Of a stretch of DNA of 21,606 nt, positions 13,559 to 21,601 are shown piece by piece (positions within the stretch are counted from its first letter, which is position 1; each line of letters begins with the position of its first letter). The stretch spans positions 1 through 21,606 of the forward strand of contig JARBUP010000013.1 of assembly GCA_029239575.1 (NCBI GenBank), in the 5' to 3' direction. Both the position numbers and the translations under genes were made by a program. Under the pieces are notes generated by a model. It did not search any database, had not been told where the DNA came from, and worked only from the letters and a program-made list of their open reading frames with translations. The stretch comes from Bacillota bacterium (GTDB lineage Bacteria > Bacillota > Clostridia > Tissierellales > Sedimentibacteraceae).

Positions 13559-15385
13559 TTAAACTTCATTAAACAATTGCTCGAATTCTTTTCCAGATAT
13601 AGTTTCTTTTTCTAAAAGAGAATTTGCTACTCTTTCTAATTTATCCATATTTTCTGACAGCAATAGTTCAGTTTTATTGTATGCAACATCAATGATTCTT
13701 CTCATTTCTTTATCAATCTTAGCTGCAACAACTTCACTGTAATTACGCATTTTATTAAAATCTCTTCCTAAAAATACTTCATCTTCATTTGTGCCATATG
13801 CAACTGGTCCAAGTTCATCACTCATTCCATAAGTAGTTACCATTGCTCTTGCTATTTTTGTAGCTCTTTCTATATCATTAGAAGCTCCAGTTGAAATATC
13901 GTTAAGAGCTAATTTTTCTGCAACTCTTCCGCCTAATAAACGAACTATATTTTCTTCCATATCAGTTTTAGAAGCATATGATCTGTCTTCTTCTGGCAAA
14001 TACATTGTAAATCCACCAGTTCTTCCTCTTGGAATAATTGTAATCATATGAACTGGGTCTTTTGATGAAGAAAGTTTAGCAACAACTGCATGACCTGCTT
14101 CATGAAAAGCAGTTAATTTTCTTTCATCTTCAGAAATAACTTTACTTCTTTTTTCTGGTCCTGCAATAACTTTAGTTATTGCTTCTTCTATTGTATCCAT
14201 AGTTATTAGAGTTTGATTATGCCTTGCAGTAAGTAATGCCGCTTCATTCATAGCATTTTCTAAATCAGCAGGAGTAAATCCCGGTGTTCTTTTTGCTACA
14301 ACCTCTAAATTAACATCTTCAGATAATGGTTTTTTTCTAACATGTATTCCTAAAATTTGTTCTCTTGCTTTAACATCTGGTAAACCAACATGTACCTGTC
14401 TATCAAATCTACCCGGTCTCATTAAAGCTGGGTCAAGAATATCAGGTCTATTTGTAGCTGCAACTATTATGATTCCTTCATTACCAGAGAAACCATCCAT
14501 TTCAACTAAAAGCTGATTAAGAGTCTGTTCACGTTCGTCATTTCCTCCGCCCATACCAGCGCCTCTTCTTCTACCAACCGCATCAATTTCATCTATAAAT
14601 ACTATACATGGTGCATTTTTCTTTGCTTGTTCAAATAAATCTCTAACTCTTGAAGCTCCAACACCAACAAACATTTCAACAAAGTCTGAACCACTTATAC
14701 TGAAAAATGGAACACCTGCTTCACCAGATACCGATTTAGCTAAATATGTTTTACCTGTTCCAGGAGGTCCTACTAATAAAACTCCTTTTGGTATACGAGC
14801 TCCAAGTTTATTGAATTTATTTGGGCTTTTTAAGAAGTCAACTATTTCGCTTAATTCTTCTTTTTCTTCATCCAATCCTGCAACATCTTGGAATGTTATT
14901 TTCTTTGCTGGATCTTCATCTTTAGTAAGCTTTGCTCTGCTCTTACCAAAAGACATAGCTTTACCTGTGCCCCCACCGCCTTGGGATTGTTTCATAAATA
15001 CATACCATAAAATTCCTAATACCACTAACATTCCAACTGTGGGCAGAATCTGTACCCAAAATGGCGTAGCAGGTACAGGCTCACCTTTAATTGCTATATC
15101 ACCCTTTTCAACTTTTTCAGATAAATATCTATCATAAAAGTTTGAAGAGAAAATAAAAGCACTTGGAACATATGATTTGAATTCAGTATCATCTTTAAAA
15201 ACACCTTTTACATCACTATCCGTAAAAGTTAAGGACTTGACATTATCGTTTTGTATATTAACTATTAGATCACTGTAAGATATTTCTTTCATTTGTTCAG
15301 TAGGTTCTACCATACTTTGTACTATTAAAATTATCACAACGAATATAACAATATACATTGCTATACTTCTCATAAATCCCTTCAA
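13559..15385 (-). CDS. ftsH: ATP-dependent zinc metalloprotease FtsH (canonical copy)
   Basis: A 608-residue membrane-anchored AAA+ protease for quality control of membrane and regulatory proteins. Transmembrane helix 1 spans about 6-24, an extracytoplasmic domain about 27-106, and helix 2 about 109-131. These are followed by a Gly-rich linker, Walker A GPPGTGKT (206-213), pore loop EMFVGVG (Phe 239), Walker B IVFIDE (261-266), RPGRFDR (323-329), zinc motif HEAGH (428-432) and third ligand D504. The length is normal. Two starts are possible: TTG at 15385, with GGGAGG 6 nt upstream, and ATG at 15373, with a weaker AAGGG. I keep the TTG because its ribosome binding site is better. It lies at the end of tilS-hpt-ftsH, the standard Firmicute order, 105 nt after hpt. 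Confidence 0.95.
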   Translation of the reverse strand: MKGFMRSIAMYIVIFVVIILIVQSMVEPTEQMKEISYSDLIVNIQNDNVKSLTFTDSDVKGVFKDDTEFKSYVPSAFIFSSNFYDRYLSEKVEKGDIAIKGEPVPATPFWVQILPTVGMLVVLGILWYVFMKQSQGGGGTGKAMSFGKSRAKLTKDEDPAKKITFQDVAGLDEEKEELSEIVDFLKSPNKFNKLGARIPKGVLLVGPPGTGKTYLAKSVSGEAGVPFFSISGSDFVEMFVGVGASRVRDLFEQAKKNAPCIVFIDEIDAVGRRRGAGMGGGNDEREQTLNQLLVEMDGFSGNEGIIIVAATNRPDILDPALMRPGRFDRQVHVGLPDVKAREQILGIHVRKKPLSEDVNLEVVAKRTPGFTPADLENAMNEAALLTARHNQTLITMDTIEEAITKVIAGPEKRSKVISEDERKLTAFHEAGHAVVAKLSSSKDPVHMITIIPRGRTGGFTMYLPEEDRSYASKTDMEENIVRLLGGRVAEKLALNDISTGASNDIERATKIARAMVTTYGMSDELGPVAYGTNEDEVFLGRDFNKMRNYSEVVAAKIDKEMRRIIDVAYNKTELLLSENMDKLERVANSLLEKETISGKEFEQLFNEV

Positions 15386-15490
15386 TTGCAGCCTCCCTTG
15401 AGTCTCAATGACAATTTTGTTTTATATATTATTATTAATATATTACAATTATTTTTTATGCGCAAATTATAAAATTATGATTATCTTATG

Positions 15491-16027
15491 CTATGAATAT
15501 ACTTCTTCTTTTAAAACTGCTATATAAGGTAAGTTTCTATATTTTTCTGCAAAATCAAGACCATAACCTACAACAAATTCATCCGGTACTTGGAATCCTG
15601 TGTATTTTATTTTAATATCAGTTTTTCTTCTGCTTGGTTTATCAAGAATAGTACATATTTCTACTGATTTTGGCCCTCTTGCTTTTAAATTTTCTATTAA
15701 ATAAGAAAGTGTTAATCCTGAATCTATTATATCTTCAACTATTAATATATCTCTTCCCTCAATACCTGAATTTAAATCTTTCAAAATCCTAACTACTCCA
15801 GAAGATTTTGTATCTGAGCCATAGCTTGATATAGCCATAAAATCTATCTCTAAAGGTAAATCTATTCTTTTCATTAAGTCACTTACGAATATGACTGCTC
15901 CCTTAAGAACGCATACTAATAGCAAATCTTTTCCTTTATAATCTTCAGTAATTATATTGCCGAGTTCTTTAACTTTATCCTGCAATACTTCTTCTGATAT
16001 AAGAATTTCTTTAATGTCGTTTTTCAT
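15491..16027 (-). CDS. hpt: Hypoxanthine phosphoribosyltransferase
   Basis: A 178-residue type I phosphoribosyltransferase that salvages hypoxanthine/guanine to IMP/GMP using PRPP. The PRPP-binding loop is ILIVEDIIDSGLT (about 94-106). The flexible-loop region includes SSYGSDTKSSG (67-77), and the purine-specificity region reads FQVPDEFVVGYGLDFAEKYR near the C-terminus. Its ATG shares one base with the tilS stop codon (TAATG-type overlap, position 16027), and GGAGGAG lies inside the end of tilS, so the two genes are translationally coupled. In Bacillus, Hpt and TilS co-regulate ftsH (family knowledge), and the same three-gene order is kept here. Confidence 0.96.
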   Translation of the reverse strand: MKNDIKEILISEEVLQDKVKELGNIITEDYKGKDLLLVCVLKGAVIFVSDLMKRIDLPLEIDFMAISSYGSDTKSSGVVRILKDLNSGIEGRDILIVEDIIDSGLTLSYLIENLKARGPKSVEICTILDKPSRRKTDIKIKYTGFQVPDEFVVGYGLDFAEKYRNLPYIAVLKEEVYS

Positions 16028-17409
16028 TAATTCTGCTCCTCCATTATTGCGATATTTAATATTTTTTTAGTAGCAGAAGACACTTTATAATTATTGTGAA
16101 TCCTATATCCCTCAACCCACAAAATATTATTGTCATCAGCTATAATTATTTTTTTATTTCTTTCTTCTTTAGGTATTTTTAAATCAATAAAAATATCTTT
16201 TATTTTTTTACTACCAGTCATTCCACATGGAATTATACTGTCACCATTTATTCTGTTTCTTATAATTATCTTACCTTCTATTAAATCATAGTCAAGGCTA
16301 ACAGTTTTTTTATCTTTTACGTCATATTCATTTATTTCTAAAACTCTTAATAAAATAGTTTTTGATATTTCTTTTATGTACAATGGTGAGTCCATACATA
16401 TATTATATTTGAAATTTTCTATTATTTCAATATTTTTCCTAATAATTAAATAATTGTAGCTTATTTCTGCTATAACACCTTCTGACAAATTTATAGTTTT
16501 ACCTGTGTTTTTAGTAAAAATAAAATCATTAACATATTCAATATGCTTCATTTCTAAATTATTAGTGTTGCCCTTTAACATTTCAATTGCTTTTCTTATC
16601 ATTCTTCCCGTCTCAAAATATTCCATACACTTTAGCTTTTTCAAATCAAGAAAAATCTCATTTTCATTTTGTTTATGTAGTATTTCTTTAAATCGGTTTT
16701 CTATATATTTTTCTATGATTTTTTTATCTTTTTCCATTGTCTCTGTCATTCTGTACAATGTATTTTGAATATTTGAATTAAAATTTTTCTCTAAATAAGG
16801 TATTAAATTTAATCTTATTTTATTCCTGCCATATATATCTTGGCTGTTAGTGATATCTATACAAAATTCATAATTATTATCATGAAGATATTTTTCAATT
16901 TCACTTCTTGTAACATTTAACATAGGCCTAATAACGTCATTATTTACAAAAGACATAGCACTTAATCCATCAATACCTGTACCTCTTATAATTCTTTGTA
17001 AAACTGTTTCAGCCTGATCATTTAAATTATGTGCTACTGCAATTTTTCCACCACCAACATCTTTTAAGTTTTCCCTAAAAAAATTATAGCGTAATATTCT
17101 ACCAGCTTCTTCTTCAGTTAATTTAAGTTCTTCTGCATATTCTGTTGCATTTTTTCTTTTAACAAAATATTTTATACCATATTTTTCGCATATAGAACGA
17201 ACAAAATTTTCATCATGATCAGCATCTTCTCCTCTATACATATGGTTTATATGTGATGCATACAAATTAAAATTAATAAATTCTTTTAATTTTATTAAAT
17301 TATGAAACAAAAATACTGAATCAGGTCCACCAGAAAATCCTAATAATATATTATCTCCTTCATTTATTAAATTTTCCTTAAAAATATTTTGTTTTACTAA
17401 ATAATACAT
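16027..17409 (-). CDS. tilS: tRNA(Ile)-lysidine synthetase
   Basis: A 460-residue PP-loop ATPase that converts the C34 wobble base of the CAU-anticodon tRNA-Ile to lysidine, so that the tRNA reads AUA; it is essential in an AT-rich genome that uses many ATA codons. The PP-loop motif SGGPDS lies at 26-31, followed by HINHMYRGEDADHDE and AVAHNLNDQAETVLQRIIRGTG with the conserved His-Asn region. The C-terminal domain ends with the typical VEGYRIHNNYKV. I start at ATG 17409, preceded by GAGGGAAG, rather than at ATG 17421, which has no ribosome binding site. An extended -10 lies just upstream (17440-17447). The 3' end overlaps hpt by one base. Confidence 0.94.
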   Translation of the reverse strand: MYYLVKQNIFKENLINEGDNILLGFSGGPDSVFLFHNLIKLKEFINFNLYASHINHMYRGEDADHDENFVRSICEKYGIKYFVKRKNATEYAEELKLTEEEAGRILRYNFFRENLKDVGGGKIAVAHNLNDQAETVLQRIIRGTGIDGLSAMSFVNNDVIRPMLNVTRSEIEKYLHDNNYEFCIDITNSQDIYGRNKIRLNLIPYLEKNFNSNIQNTLYRMTETMEKDKKIIEKYIENRFKEILHKQNENEIFLDLKKLKCMEYFETGRMIRKAIEMLKGNTNNLEMKHIEYVNDFIFTKNTGKTINLSEGVIAEISYNYLIIRKNIEIIENFKYNICMDSPLYIKEISKTILLRVLEINEYDVKDKKTVSLDYDLIEGKIIIRNRINGDSIIPCGMTGSKKIKDIFIDLKIPKEERNKKIIIADDNNILWVEGYRIHNNYKVSSATKKILNIAIMEEQN

Positions 17410-17439
17410 AACTTCCCTCATTTATAATACATAGAAATG

Positions 17440-17447
17440 ATTATACC
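17440..17447 (-). promoter_or_regulatory. Extended -10 promoter of tilS-hpt
   Basis: On the minus strand TGGTATAAT: TATAAT (17445-17440) with the TGn extension, which can compensate for the absence of a recognisable -35. The start would be near 17433, about 24 nt before the tilS ATG. Confidence 0.5.
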
Positions 17448-17586
17448 ACAAAAACAGCATTTTAAAAATATTTTTTGGGTTTTTTTGAAATATTTTTATC
17501 TTTCTTTGTTTTAGGCATGATACAAATATTTTATTTACTTAAATTATAAATTTTAATATTGTTCTAGCGTATTCATCAAAAAAAAA

Positions 17587-17680
17587 TTGGGGACAAACCG
17601 CTTTGGTGGACAAAACCATTCCACCAAAGGGATCGTCCCCTTACATTTAGCAAAAAGGTACGTCCCCTTCGTCCCCTTGA
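17587..17680. repeat. REP-like hairpin with GGGGAC/GTCCCC ends and trailing half-copies (copy C)
   Basis: It lies directly 3' of spoIIE. The outer ends GGGGAC (17589-17594) and GTCCCC (17635-17640) enclose a perfect 10-bp inner stem, CTTTGGTGGA (17601-17610) with TCCACCAAAG (17620-17629), around a 9-nt loop. This is the same architecture as copy A but with different inner stem sequence. Two further CGTCCCC half-copies follow (17661-17667 and 17670-17676). No T-run adjoins it. Confidence 0.78.
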
Positions 17681-17688
17681 GTTATATT

Positions 17689-19347
17689 CTAACCTATTTT
17701 TGTAACTAAAACTGTCATATCATCTATTATTTTTGATTGTCCTCTAAGAGCATAACTTAATATTGAGTTTGCTAAAGTTTGAGGATCATCATGTGCAATA
17801 AGTTCAAGATATTTATCAAGTGATTTCTTGCTGTCCAAATTAATAGAATCAATTATACCATCCGATACCATAATAATTACATCATCTTTTCTTACTACTC
17901 TTTTAAATACATTATATTCAAAATTTTCAAGTATACCCATTGGCAAACTGTGGCTTTCAATTTTTTCAACTGTACCACCGCTCAATATATAAGATGGTGA
18001 AGCTCCTGCTTTATAAAGTCTAACTTCTTTTAAACTGTAATCAATTATTTGTAAATCAAATGTTACATATCTTTCTTCGTCAAATTTTAAAAGCAAAAGC
18101 GAATTTAACGTTTTCAATATTTGATCTTCCGTAAAATCTGTGTACAAAAATCTTGAAAGCATACCTACAGCTCCATTGCTTTCACTATACGCTTCTTCTC
18201 CAGAACCAATTCCATCACATAGAACTATATAATATTTGTCAGATCTACTTGCATGGGCATAGCTGTCACCGGATACTTCGCTTCCATCCTTTGTAGCAGT
18301 AGCAGTATATGTTTTAACTTTTACTTTCTTTATACTTTTAAATTTAAGCACATAATAATTTTTTGCAACAACAACTTTCTCAGTGCATTTAATTCTAACT
18401 CCACACAAATTTCTAACTATTAAAGTAATTGCTTCAATAGATTCTTTTGAAGTTTTATCAGACTTAACTGTAAAACTTAAACATATTTTATCTTCTTCTT
18501 CAGGCATTACTTCAAAAAATTTTAAATTTATATTTTGCCATAAAAGCTGTTCTTTAATTTTTTTCTTTGCTTTATCGCTAAATATATTCAATGCCTTTTT
18601 ACTTCTGACGCCATTTAAAATATTTTTTTTATTTTTTAAAACTTTTAACACTTCATTTTCACTTGATTTTTCATAAGACGAATCAAAAGAAGGTGCTTTA
18701 TTCGGTGAAGAACCTAAATCTAAGGATACTTTTTTATTTAATATTGACCTATGGGAAGTTGATGATGTTGATGAAGTTGCAGCTATTTCTACTCCATTAA
18801 AATCTTGTTTTATTTTTGTTTTTTGTGGTCTGTGTAATGCTCCTTTTTTTCTATTCAAATTAATTTTTTTAACTAATTCATAACCTTCATTTATTAGAGC
18901 AATGCTCGAAAAAACAAATATAGCTTCAAATAAATTTAGTAATAAACTATTCAAACTAAAATCTTCGAATAATAAAATAGATGTTTTTGAAAAAAACAAT
19001 ACACATGCTGCATATATAGAAATTAATGTCGCTGGTTTCTTTTCATCATTTTTGAAATTATAAAAGAATAAATAAATAGCTAAAAGCATAACTATATACA
19101 CAAAGTCTAACTTAACTGACAATATTCCAATCATAGTTGTTAACAAAACTGTAAATGATGGCTTTTTAATATAACAATAAGAACATAAAGCGACTATAGC
19201 AAATGGAAATATTTCTCCAATAATACTTTGCCTTGAAATAAAAAAACACAATAAAAGAACAAACCAGTTCCCTTTAATGTGTTCAAATTCATTTTTTAAA
19301 ATTCCAAAGAAAATTAAAGTTTTTTTATCTTCTGCTTTATTTAACAT
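17689..19347 (-). CDS. spoIIE: Stage II sporulation protein E, shortened form
   Basis: A PP2C-type phosphatase that dephosphorylates SpoIIAA in the forespore to release SigF and also acts at the polar septum (family knowledge). Membrane segments occupy about 25-160 (roughly five or six). A linker and middle region (about 160-340) follows, then the phosphatase domain with the metal-binding aspartates VLCDGIGSG (about 377-385), IIMVSDGIIDS (about 495-505) and the terminal DDMTVLV. The length of 552 compares with about 830 in Bacillus subtilis, where the membrane part has ten helices, so both membrane and middle regions are reduced. The position between divIC and tilS supports orthology. The start is ATG 19347, 6 nt behind GAGGTG; the in-frame GTG at 19356 is part of that site. 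Confidence 0.9.
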   Translation of the reverse strand: MLNKAEDKKTLIFFGILKNEFEHIKGNWFVLLLCFFISRQSIIGEIFPFAIVALCSYCYIKKPSFTVLLTTMIGILSVKLDFVYIVMLLAIYLFFYNFKNDEKKPATLISIYAACVLFFSKTSILLFEDFSLNSLLLNLFEAIFVFSSIALINEGYELVKKINLNRKKGALHRPQKTKIKQDFNGVEIAATSSTSSTSHRSILNKKVSLDLGSSPNKAPSFDSSYEKSSENEVLKVLKNKKNILNGVRSKKALNIFSDKAKKKIKEQLLWQNINLKFFEVMPEEEDKICLSFTVKSDKTSKESIEAITLIVRNLCGVRIKCTEKVVVAKNYYVLKFKSIKKVKVKTYTATATKDGSEVSGDSYAHASRSDKYYIVLCDGIGSGEEAYSESNGAVGMLSRFLYTDFTEDQILKTLNSLLLLKFDEERYVTFDLQIIDYSLKEVRLYKAGASPSYILSGGTVEKIESHSLPMGILENFEYNVFKRVVRKDDVIIMVSDGIIDSINLDSKKSLDKYLELIAHDDPQTLANSILSYALRGQSKIIDDMTVLVTKIG

Positions 19348-19375
19348 AATACCCACCTCTATTAGTAATGAACTT

Positions 19376-19408
19376 ATATTAGCAGATTCTTATGTAAAAA
19401 ACTGTCAG
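19376..19408 (-). promoter_or_regulatory. Possible spoIIE promoter with 21-bp spacer
   Basis: On the minus strand CTGACA (19408-19403), 21 bp, TAATAT (19381-19376), giving a start about 22 nt before the spoIIE ATG. An over-long spacer is a known hallmark of Spo0A-activated spoIIE/spoIIG promoters in Bacillus. No perfect TGTCGAA box is present; TGTCGTT at 19461-19455 is the nearest match (6 of 7), at about -90. Confidence 0.35.
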
Positions 19409-19467
19409 AATATGAATCAAATTAACAATTTTATGTTAAAAATATTAAAAAATTAACGACAAATTTT

Positions 19468-19980
19468 TTATTCATTTGTTTTCTGGTTATTTTCTTCTTC
19501 TGTATTATCAGTATTATCCGAATTATTTAAATTTCCATTTAATCCAATTCCGCCCATAAACTTATTGTTATTTTTATTTTTATCAATATAAATTATTTCA
19601 TTAGGCCTTACCATTTTATATTGATCCCTGGCAATTTCTTCAACTAATCCCATTAATGCTTCTTCATCATTAATTTTTTCAACATCCTGTTTTAAATCAG
19701 CAGCTTTAATTTCTATTTCTGCCTTTATGGTTTCCTTTTCCTCAATTTGTCCATTTAAGTCATGGATTGTCATATATTGATTGAAGGCAGTGTATGCGAA
19801 ATATAAAACAAAACATGAAAAAATAAAATTAATTACGTTAAATTTTCGCTTTGTTTGTTTAGGAGCTTGAGCTTCGAGTTTTTTCTTACGATTTTTCTCT
19901 TTTATTTCCATCTCTTGTCTTCGAAAATCATCGTGATTAATTTTTCTTTTTAACTCTATTATTTTTTGATGATCGTTCAT
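19468..19980 (-). CDS. divIC: Septum formation initiator DivIC (FtsB family)
   Basis: A 170-residue bitopic division protein that partners FtsL/DivIB at the septum. It has a charged cytoplasmic N-terminus (1-47), one membrane helix (about 48-66), an extracellular coiled coil (about 72-105), and the family's C-terminal motif with VEEIARDQYKMVRPNEIIYI (112-131). After that comes an Asn/Asp/Glu-rich, probably disordered tail (133-170) that typical DivIC proteins lack. The ATG at 19980 has AAAGGAG 10 nt upstream, and the first 44 nt overlap the end of yabQ in another frame. Order yabP-yabQ-divIC-spoIIE is the conserved sporulation-division cluster; the S1-domain gene yabR found here in Bacillus is absent. 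Confidence 0.92.
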   Translation of the reverse strand: MNDHQKIIELKRKINHDDFRRQEMEIKEKNRKKKLEAQAPKQTKRKFNVINFIFSCFVLYFAYTAFNQYMTIHDLNGQIEEKETIKAEIEIKAADLKQDVEKINDEEALMGLVEEIARDQYKMVRPNEIIYIDKNKNNNKFMGGIGLNGNLNNSDNTDNTEEENNQKTNE

Positions 19981-20539
19981 TTGACTTTTGCTCCTTTTTT
20001 CTTAATCTTTTATCTTTTGTTTTTCTATGTTTGTTTTTATTATATACTATTTTCTTATTTTTGAAAACTCTTTTTAATTTATATCTATAAAATTTCCATT
20101 GTCTTTTAGCTTTATTTTTCCTAATTTCGATTTTAATTTTAATCGGATAAAGTAAAGCTTTAATTTTGCACTTAACAAAATTAAAAGGAAAAATCAAAAA
20201 TTGTATAATTTTTTTAATGACTTTTAATATTGTATCTATTACAAAAATAAATGCTTTTAAAATATAATTGCTTATAGTTATAAAATATAAAAAAGCACCT
20301 GATAAAAAACCAATTAACAAAAAAAATCTTAAATTTCCATAACTTATATCATTGATTAATTGAATGCTAAAATAAACACTTACAATCCAGTAAGCTATAT
20401 CACCTAAAAAAGTTCCTATTGATTTAAATTTAAAATAATGCCTTATGAGCCTGTATATATCCCAGACAAGTCCTAAAAGCATCCCTCCCATAATTGAAAC
20501 AATGAGCATGTATTCTTGAGAATAAGGCAAAAAATCCAT
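19937..20539 (-). CDS. yabQ: Spore cortex biosynthesis membrane protein YabQ
   Basis: A 200-residue protein needed for the spore cortex in Bacillus (family knowledge), located in the mother-cell membranes. The N-terminal half has three or four hydrophobic segments (about 10-30, 42-60, 68-95, possibly 100-125), including GGMLLGLVWDIYRLIRHYF, a recognisable YabQ stretch. The C-terminal 75 residues are very Lys/Arg-rich and probably cytoplasmic. The ribosome binding site is weak (AAGCGAG, 13 nt before the ATG), and translation may be coupled to yabP, whose stop is 14 nt upstream. The end overlaps divIC by 44 nt. Confidence 0.9.
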   Translation of the reverse strand: MDFLPYSQEYMLIVSIMGGMLLGLVWDIYRLIRHYFKFKSIGTFLGDIAYWIVSVYFSIQLINDISYGNLRFFLLIGFLSGAFLYFITISNYILKAFIFVIDTILKVIKKIIQFLIFPFNFVKCKIKALLYPIKIKIEIRKNKAKRQWKFYRYKLKRVFKNKKIVYNKNKHRKTKDKRLRKKEQKSNERSSKNNRVKKKN

Positions 20540-20553
20540 ATGATTATACTCGC

Positions 20554-20826
20554 TTACTTAAATACTTTTTTCATAAAGCTCGTTTTTTCCTTTTGACCAT
20601 CATTTTCTGAATACAATAGCCCATTAATAACACCTTTTACAACAAGTTTTCCTTCATCAACATTTAATTTACTAATATTTAATTTTTGACCTTTAATTGT
20701 TAATTTTCCTTTATTAGTTATTAAAATAACTGTTTCATCATTAAAATTATCAACATTTTCAACTCCTGTAACATTAAGCGTTTCTCTATTTTCAAGCAGC
20801 AAGCTTTGAACTATTTTTTCATCCAT
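20554..20826 (-). CDS. yabP: Sporulation protein YabP
   Basis: A 90-residue protein of the YabP/YqfC family. After a short N-terminus it has the family's beta-rich core: RETLNVTGVENVDNFNDETV, then ITNKGKLTIKGQKLNISKLN and KLVVKGVINGLLYS. In Bacillus it is made in the mother cell under SigE and is required for coat/cortex morphogenesis (family knowledge). It is the first gene of the minus-strand cluster yabP-yabQ-divIC, with GGGGGAAAG before the ATG. I could not find a convincing SigE promoter; CATACTTA about 60 nt upstream resembles only part of the -10. Confidence 0.9.
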   Translation of the reverse strand: MDEKIVQSLLLENRETLNVTGVENVDNFNDETVILITNKGKLTIKGQKLNISKLNVDEGKLVVKGVINGLLYSENDGQKEKTSFMKKVFK

Positions 20827-20970
20827 ATACTTTCCCCCTAATATAATATTACTAATAAAATTATATGTTGGAAAAGCTTAAGTATGACTTACATAAAAAT
20901 TATCTCGTATAAATAAAATATATATTTATAATTCATATATAAAATATTAGTAAAAACTTATAAGATTTGA

Positions 20971-20976
20971 TATAAT
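20971..20976 (+). promoter_or_regulatory. Possible extended -10 of the TetR-family gene
   Basis: TGATATAAT (20968-20976) matches the TGnTATAAT extended -10. The predicted start is near 20983, about 37 nt before the ATG. No clear -35 and no clear operator palindrome is visible nearby. Confidence 0.4.
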
Positions 20977-21019
20977 AATACAAATATTAAATAATTTACA
21001 TCAGGGGATTATAATAAAT

Positions 21020-21601
21020 ATGGAATTAACCAACAGAAAAAAACAAGCAATGGAAACACAAAACAAAATATATGAAGTGTCAATTAAATTGATGGAAGAA
21101 AAGGGTTTTAACGATGTAAAAATTGAAGATATATGCAGAGATGCTGGAGTTTCAATAGGTTCATTTTATAATTATTTTAAATCTAAAAACGATATACTTT
21201 TAGAAATTTATAGTAGAGCAGATAACTTTTTTAAAAATGTTGTTGAAAAAAAACTTAACAAAAAAAGTGCTGCTGAAAATATAGTTTTACTTTTTTATTA
21301 TTATGCATTATGCAATGAGACAACAGGTGTTGAAACTATGAAACAATTATACGCTCCGAGCAATAAATTATTCATAAAAAAAGGAAGGTATATGCAAACT
21401 GTCCTTACGAATGTTATAAAAAAAGGACAGGATGATGGTGAATTAATTTCAGATATGACTGCAGAGGAAATCACTGAATATTTATTTATAGCTGCAAGAG
21501 GTGTAGGCTACGACTGGACAGCTCATGAAGGAAGCTATGATCTTAAAGAATTTTCAATAAAATATTTTAAGCGTTTAATAAAAATATTTTTAGTTAAATA
21601 A
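21020..21601 (+). CDS. TetR/AcrR-family transcriptional regulator
   Basis: A 193-residue one-domain regulator with an N-terminal helix-turn-helix: IYEVSIKLMEEKGFNDVKIE, then DICRDAGVSIGSFYNYFKSK (about residues 17-57), the diagnostic TetR recognition helix region with the aromatic YNYF. The remaining residues form an all-helical ligand-binding domain of unknown specificity. The ATG has AGGGGA upstream. It is divergent from yabP across a 193-bp gap. The stop codon is 5 nt from the window end, so any co-transcribed target gene lies outside. Its ligand and regulon are unknown; family members often regulate a neighbour. Confidence 0.9.
   Translation: MELTNRKKQAMETQNKIYEVSIKLMEEKGFNDVKIEDICRDAGVSIGSFYNYFKSKNDILLEIYSRADNFFKNVVEKKLNKKSAAENIVLLFYYYALCNETTGVETMKQLYAPSNKLFIKKGRYMQTVLTNVIKKGQDDGELISDMTAEEITEYLFIAARGVGYDWTAHEGSYDLKEFSIKYFKRLIKIFLVK

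Noticed and set aside
14811..15137. Plus-strand open frame inside ftsH
   Set aside because: It is antisense to the Walker A and membrane regions of a canonical ftsH; shadow only.
15398..15408. TTGAGTCTCAA palindrome next to the ftsH ribosome binding site, as an operator or CIRCE/CtsR site
   Set aside because: It matches neither CIRCE nor CtsR consensus, and a 5-bp-arm palindrome is common by chance.
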